Of a stretch of DNA of 10,390 nucleotides, positions 7,170 through 10,390 are shown piece by piece (the first letter of the stretch is position 1; every line of letters begins with the position of its first letter). The translations under genes and the position numbers were made by a program. This DNA comes from Asterionellopsis glacialis (Eukaryota > Bacillariophyta > Plagiogrammaphyceae > Rhaphoneidales > Asterionellopsidaceae), in contig WKLE02001814.1 in assembly GCA_014885115.2 (NCBI GenBank), positions 1,962 to 12,351 on the forward strand, read 5' to 3'. The notes below the pieces were generated by a model that searched no databases, was not told where the DNA came from, and saw only the letters and a list, made by a program, of their open reading frames with translations.

Positions 7170-8517
7170 CTATCGGAACATTGGCAAAATCCACTGGTAT
7201 ATTGACAACAGGTATAGTGATCCTTTCGGAGACACCCAAATATTCCTTTACTTCTTTGGGGACACCTTTCCCGCGAAATAATCTCCAAAGAGAGCTCATC
7301 ATTATAGCACATCGGTCCACACCACTGTAATATCTCCATAACAGAGTAAAGATGCTTGTCAACAAAAGTGAAATCATAGTCGGGTATCCATCAATGTAGG
7401 GTAAAGTTGCTACTTGAACCCGTGTAAAAATCATATCGACTACAAAGTTCATGATGATCCACCGTCTTGGATTTAATTTTGTCAGTACAGGTGACAATAC
7501 CAAAATTTTGCATGCAAATCGAAAGGGTGCAAACATGAAGGCCCAAAGTACTTGATAGGTCGTATGACCAGCCAATCGACGAAACACCACTGCCCATAAA
7601 CCGACAAATAGGAATGACGCCAACAAGAAAAAAAGAACCAGAAGGCAGCGTTTAAACTGTTTTTGGAATATGTCCTGTTTGATATTGTTGAAAGACGACC
7701 GATGCGGGTTTGTCATTAAGTATAATGTTCCCAAGGTGATTGGAAGAGCAAAGGATGTCGATACAACCGTAGCAAAGGGAATGGGAAATACTTTCGACGC
7801 TGTTTTTGACCACCATCCTTCTGCAATAAAGGCATCGACCAATGTTTGGAAACAAATACCAACCATTACTGATACGATTCTAGCCCTGAGAGTAAACTTA
7901 GCATCTGGCATGGCAAAGTTACATGTTTCGACCCAGGGAATCAAACCAAGAAATTCAAAGTATGTCATAGTGCCATATAAAAATTTTCGATTTGTAGCTA
8001 AACCTTGGTTGACAGATGCTAGCGGGACGAAGAAAAAAACTGCAAGGACAAACAATGATGCAGAAGTCATCACAACCAACAGGGTGCCCAATTGCCACCA
8101 TGAATGAGATGCCTTATGAGGTAAAGTTACAACATAATCTTCCGCAAGATTAACCATGTCCTCGGCAAGAATGACACCACGGTACACAGCATCATACCCA
8201 AGATTGACAACGTCTTCAGCAAATTCACCAAGAATATCAATGATTCCCCCCTGTACTTGTGTTTGCTGTTCTTCCGAAGCTTGCTGCGAATTTATTATTA
8301 ATTCTCCTTGTTTGTTATTGGTGCGAATAGTATCTTCGACGATACAGTCGTCGACGATTAATTCTTCGTTTTCATTAGAATCTTCATCATTTTCTACAAC
8401 TGGTGGTAGTTCTGTTGCTGGTGATAAATACATCTTTTTTGGAATAATTCGAATAGGATCAAATATTTTTGCTACCTCATCTTGATGTACAACTAGGCGA
8501 GGAATGATATTCACCAT
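7138..8517 (-). CDS. Multi-spanning membrane protein of unknown family, probable first exon
   Basis: I do not recognise this protein. As an uninterrupted frame it has 459 residues from ATG 8517. An in-frame TAG at 8535-8533 precedes the ATG, so this is a sensible start. Residues 38-125 are acidic and soluble (ENDEDSNENEELIVDD), ending in an amphipathic stretch with DIL and AEDVVNLG, then LAEDMVNLAED. There is no signal peptide. About seven or eight membrane segments follow, near 143-167, 180-196, 213-231, 244-268, 290-313, 321-342, 353-372 and 378-398. Loop motifs include FEFLGLIPWVETCNF (187-201), LTKLNPRRW (345-353) and LWRYYSGVDRC (393-403). After GVSERITIPVV the frame meets an excellent splice donor (GATAG|GTAAGG at 7170/7169, phase 1). 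The last nine residues before the stop (KVKFVFSLW) are therefore probably intron. The gene is likely one with 5513-7078. A transporter or channel role is possible but unsupported. Confidence 0.78.
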   Translation of the reverse strand: MVNIIPRLVVHQDEVAKIFDPIRIIPKKMYLSPATELPPVVENDEDSNENEELIVDDCIVEDTIRTNNKQGELIINSQQASEEQQTQVQGGIIDILGEFAEDVVNLGYDAVYRGVILAEDMVNLAEDYVVTLPHKASHSWWQLGTLLVVMTSASLFVLAVFFFVPLASVNQGLATNRKFLYGTMTYFEFLGLIPWVETCNFAMPDAKFTLRARIVSVMVGICFQTLVDAFIAEGWWSKTASKVFPIPFATVVSTSFALPITLGTLYLMTNPHRSSFNNIKQDIFQKQFKRCLLVLFFLLASFLFVGLWAVVFRRLAGHTTYQVLWAFMFAPFRFACKILVLSPVLTKLNPRRWIIMNFVVDMIFTRVQVATLPYIDGYPTMISLLLTSIFTLLWRYYSGVDRCAIMMSSLWRLFRGKGVPKEVKEYLGVSERITIPVVNIPVDFANVPIGKVKFVFSLW

Positions 8518-8795
8518 GCTTTGTTCGACTCTCTAGAGTAGACGCCTAGAAGAGAGAACTGACGAAGATGACTAATTTCAATATTGAGTCTATGACAGAT
8601 GTGTCGCTTGAACCACCTCCAGGTTGTTTTATTTGCTATACCTGCACAATATCTTCTACCTGTCGCAAGTTCCTTTTTACTCAAGTTGACGATGTCGCAA
8701 ATGTTTCTTGCAAGTCCAACACCTGCAGGAAAGTTGACGATCTCGTGAGTTGTTGAACCCCAATGATCGAAGTGAGAGAGTTGTGAGAGATCCAT
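8511..8795 (-). other. 94-codon upstream open reading frame in the leader of the membrane-protein gene
   Basis: An ATG-started frame from 8795 ends in TGA at 8513-8511, overlapping the main ATG at 8517 by seven bases (ATGGTGA). If the transcript begins upstream of 8795, ribosomes would meet this frame first, so it could lower translation of the main protein or allow reinitiation. Its sequence shows no recognisable domain. Pyrimidine-rich sequence ending in ttctag at 8546 looks like a 3' splice site, so the region may instead be a leader intron that removes this frame. Confidence 0.3.
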
Positions 8796-9060
8796 TATTA
8801 AGAATTTCTATTTCTTTACACAAGAGACAGATATGTAATTGCTGTAGGTTCTAACGATAACGGAGTGTGTTGATGGGTTCATTTGGTCAACGACAACACG
8901 CCCAAACCCCAAATTTTGAAATTCTAGTTTGATGTTTTGAAGATTTTTTTGAAAAATCCAAAAGGTCAGGGCGAGATGAGATTTTTTGATTTGCTTTGGG
9001 CACCCACAAAGTACTGCCGAGCACGATCGTAGGACCTAGTATTTGTGGTGCGCTGTCAAG
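8796..9060. promoter_or_regulatory. Spacer between the membrane-protein gene and the retroelement tail
   Basis: There is no protein-like frame. The part next to 8795 is probably the promoter of the minus-strand membrane-protein gene. From about 8905 on the minus strand there are T/A-rich runs (attttttt, gaaaaatcc). The stretch 9000-9051 forms an imperfect inverted repeat, listed separately. No TATA box can be assigned. Confidence 0.35.
9000..9051. repeat. Imperfect inverted repeat with a 24-base centre
   Basis: The left arm gcacccacaaagtac (9000-9014) pairs with the right arm gtatttgtggtgc (9039-9051), with two single-base bulges. The centre includes the palindrome cgatcg. It sits directly beside the 3' end of the retroelement and outside it. 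It could be a hairpin, a small MITE-like relic, or a target-site structure. Confidence 0.5.
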
Positions 9061-9061
9061 C

Positions 9062-9072
9062 GGGGGGGGGGG
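9062..9072. repeat. 11-G homopolymer
   Basis: Eleven consecutive G bases on the + strand (C on the minus strand). They lie just beyond the AT-rich tail of the retroelement and may mark its 3' border. Tract length may be unreliable in the assembly. Confidence 0.85.
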
Positions 9073-9184
9073 TCCCTCGGAGATGATTTATTAACTTTTC
9101 AATTTATTTATTAATCGCTGCAGCTACTGATAACTAAGGAAATCGAGTCTACTCGCGACGACAGCCTGGACCATCAGGGTTGGA

Positions 9185-9203
9185 GTTTTACTTGGAGTAA
9201 AAC
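9185..9203 (-). other. Hairpin in the retroelement 3' tail
   Basis: The arms gttttac (9185-9191) and gtaaaac (9197-9203) pair perfectly over 7 bp with a 5-base loop, 11 bases after the stop codon at 9215. A second hairpin, cgagt-ct-actcg, lies at 9144-9155. Some LINE reverse transcriptases recognise 3' stem-loops of their own RNA, so these may be recognition elements. That role is inferred. Confidence 0.5.
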
Positions 9204-9214
9204 GTTAATGTCGC

Positions 9215-10390
9215 TCAATCTGGCTGGAATTGAAAATAATGATTAATTGTCCGCACTCCTTTAATAGCCCATGATTTGGCATGTTTAATACTGGTTAAAA
9301 TGGTTGGGCGCCATGTTGAAATCCAATTTTGTAATTGAGTAGTCGCTGCTTCTTGAGTGTGTTGGTCGATTGAATCGTAAAAGATGTCTTTATCTCTTGC
9401 TAATACTTCATCTTTGAGGTTATAGAGTGCTGCCATCTCGTTCAATGTTCTCTCTCTGGTAATAGCTTGACGGGATGTGGAGTCGATGCCATGTTTGATA
9501 GAATTCCGAGTATGCCAGTACATGGGGTACCAAGTGAATATGGTTCGGCACATTGCTATCGTCCAGGTTTGTCCTGTATGCCTCTGGTGTGGGTTCGTTC
9601 GATAATACTGGTCTTGCGACCGCGACCATTGAAGAACAAACCTGCCGTACATAATTTGTATCCATCCGATTTCTGATTGAGAATCGTATAAGTCAGGTAT
9701 GAGATGAGGAGGGGGGCTAATCGTGGATCCGAACAGGTGATCTATTCCATGTAGAAGGGTGTCACGGATGGTTGGGTCAGATTTCAATTTATCGCAAAGT
9801 GCGCGAAGATCTTGTAAGAGTAGTTTTCGCTTGTGACTTAAGTCAGGATGATCGCACTGGAAGTGGTGTAACGGTGTTTCTTCCGCTTTTTTGCACGCCG
9901 GACAGATGGGGTCTATCGTTACATCGTATCTTGCTACAACTGGGTTCAATGGTAAGTGCGAATGTACTAATTTGATAAGGACTGGATGCTTTGACAATAA
10001 TGTCGACAGCGCGGTAGAGTGTGCGTTTATGTTGATGGACCGATAGTGGACGGGTGAGATATGATGCCGTTGTAGAATATAGTCTACTAAAGGTGGAGCG
10101 TGATGAGCGAACCGAATTGCTGATGGGTATTTACCGGAGCACGTGACACCATTGATGTTTAGTTGGGCTCTATTGCACGGAAACTGGAGGACCTGTACCA
10201 AATTATGAGGAGGAATAGTCTGATGGACTTGGCTTGCTAAACGATCTGCTTCTACATTAAGTTGCGCGGGAAGTGGAAGGTCTTCGAATGAACAGTCATC
10301 GTCTTGGTGTCCATGGACATGGCCAAAAGGGTATTCTGGAAGTAACGATATGGTTTGGCAAATCATTTGGATTACGTCCCAATCGCATGC
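9215..10390 (-). CDS. Retrotransposon reverse transcriptase, C-terminal part with RNase H end and zinc motif (partial)
   Basis: The frame is open to the window edge at 10390; the first ATG inside is at 10366, but this is not a true start. The visible part is about 391 residues, with DWDVIQ just before that ATG. Counting from it, residues 15-45 match the end of RNase HI. HGHQDD carries the conserved His, and LNVEADRLAS carries the last catalytic Asp (D41). RNase H removes RNA from the RNA-DNA hybrid during reverse transcription. Residues 155-171 (CPACKKAEETPLHHFQC) form the C-x2-C...H...C zinc motif typical of the C-terminus of RNase H-bearing LINE polyproteins. WHTRNSIKHG (284-293) matches the tail motif W-x2-RN-x3-HG. 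The reverse transcriptase core must lie beyond 10390. There are no stops or frameshifts, so the copy may be recent. Family-level identity is sure; clade is not. Confidence 0.85.
   Translation of the reverse strand, partial: ACDWDVIQMICQTISLLPEYPFGHVHGHQDDDCSFEDLPLPAQLNVEADRLASQVHQTIPPHNLVQVLQFPCNRAQLNINGVTCSGKYPSAIRFAHHAPPLVDYILQRHHISPVHYRSININAHSTALSTLLSKHPVLIKLVHSHLPLNPVVARYDVTIDPICPACKKAEETPLHHFQCDHPDLSHKRKLLLQDLRALCDKLKSDPTIRDTLLHGIDHLFGSTISPPPHLIPDLYDSQSEIGWIQIMYGRFVLQWSRSQDQYYRTNPHQRHTGQTWTIAMCRTIFTWYPMYWHTRNSIKHGIDSTSRQAITRERTLNEMAALYNLKDEVLARDKDIFYDSIDQHTQEAATTQLQNWISTWRPTILTSIKHAKSWAIKGVRTINHYFQFQPD

Larger units (their letters stand above)
9073..10390 (-). mobile_element. 3' part of a LINE-like (non-LTR) retrotransposon, cut by the window edge
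   Basis: The region holds the C-terminal part of a reverse transcriptase polyprotein and, after its stop, about 140 bases of 3' tail. On the minus strand the tail has two perfect hairpins and then two TTAATAAAT units with AATAAA hexamers, near 9086-9117. It ends near ctccgaggga, just before a C tract. No long terminal repeat or tyrosine recombinase is seen. RNase H followed by a zinc motif in one frame suits a LINE-like element. Direct target-site repeats cannot be checked because the 5' end is outside the window. The left border is approximate. Confidence 0.65.

Noticed and set aside
7670..8107. 145-codon plus-strand frame
   Set aside because: It lies wholly opposite the membrane-protein exon, whose membrane segments give clear coding support on the minus strand.
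9420..9975. Other open frames on both strands inside the retroelement
   Set aside because: These are shadows of the 9215-10390 frame, which has clear RNase H and zinc motifs.

Overview
The window looks like nuclear DNA of a stramenopile alga, most likely a diatom. The best evidence is a protein at 1686-2258 with a hydrophobic signal peptide ending in an A-T-N-A-F motif. That matches the 'ASAFAP'-type junction typical of proteins imported into the complex red-lineage plastids of diatoms and relatives. Long AT-rich spacers, a likely spliceosomal intron, a nuclear gene for a mitochondrial ribosomal protein and a LINE-like retroelement also fit this. No species can be named from the sequence alone.

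Layout from left to right. Positions 1-16 are a T run, followed by accessory-looking sequence with a (GAT)6 microsatellite. A decayed or intron-broken, Pro/Ser/Thr-rich reading frame on the minus strand lies at about 404-893. Positions 894-1685 are the upstream region of a plastid-targeted ClpS-type adaptor gene (1686-2258, +). A 1.5 kb spacer without a supported gene follows; it holds a perfect 20-bp (CT)5(AG)5 palindrome. Next is a complete gene for the mitochondrial large-subunit ribosomal protein uL3 (3791-5005, +). A 0.5 kb convergent spacer separates it from a large minus-strand locus (8517 to about 5513). That locus consists of two long open frames, most simply read as two exons of one multi-spanning membrane protein of unknown family (about 940 residues if spliced in frame). 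The right end (9215-10390, -) is the C-terminal part of a retrotransposon reverse transcriptase polyprotein. It contains the end of an RNase H domain and a CCHC-type zinc motif, followed by a 3' tail ending near an 11-G tract, and it runs off the window.

The genes do not form a pathway. The ClpS adaptor serves plastid proteolysis, uL3m serves mitochondrial translation, the membrane protein is unknown, and the retroelement is a mobile insert. The least understood item is the two-exon membrane protein. Its nearest splice acceptors would create immediate stop codons, and only more distant ones keep the frame. I found no tRNA, rRNA, CRISPR array or prokaryotic operon structure.
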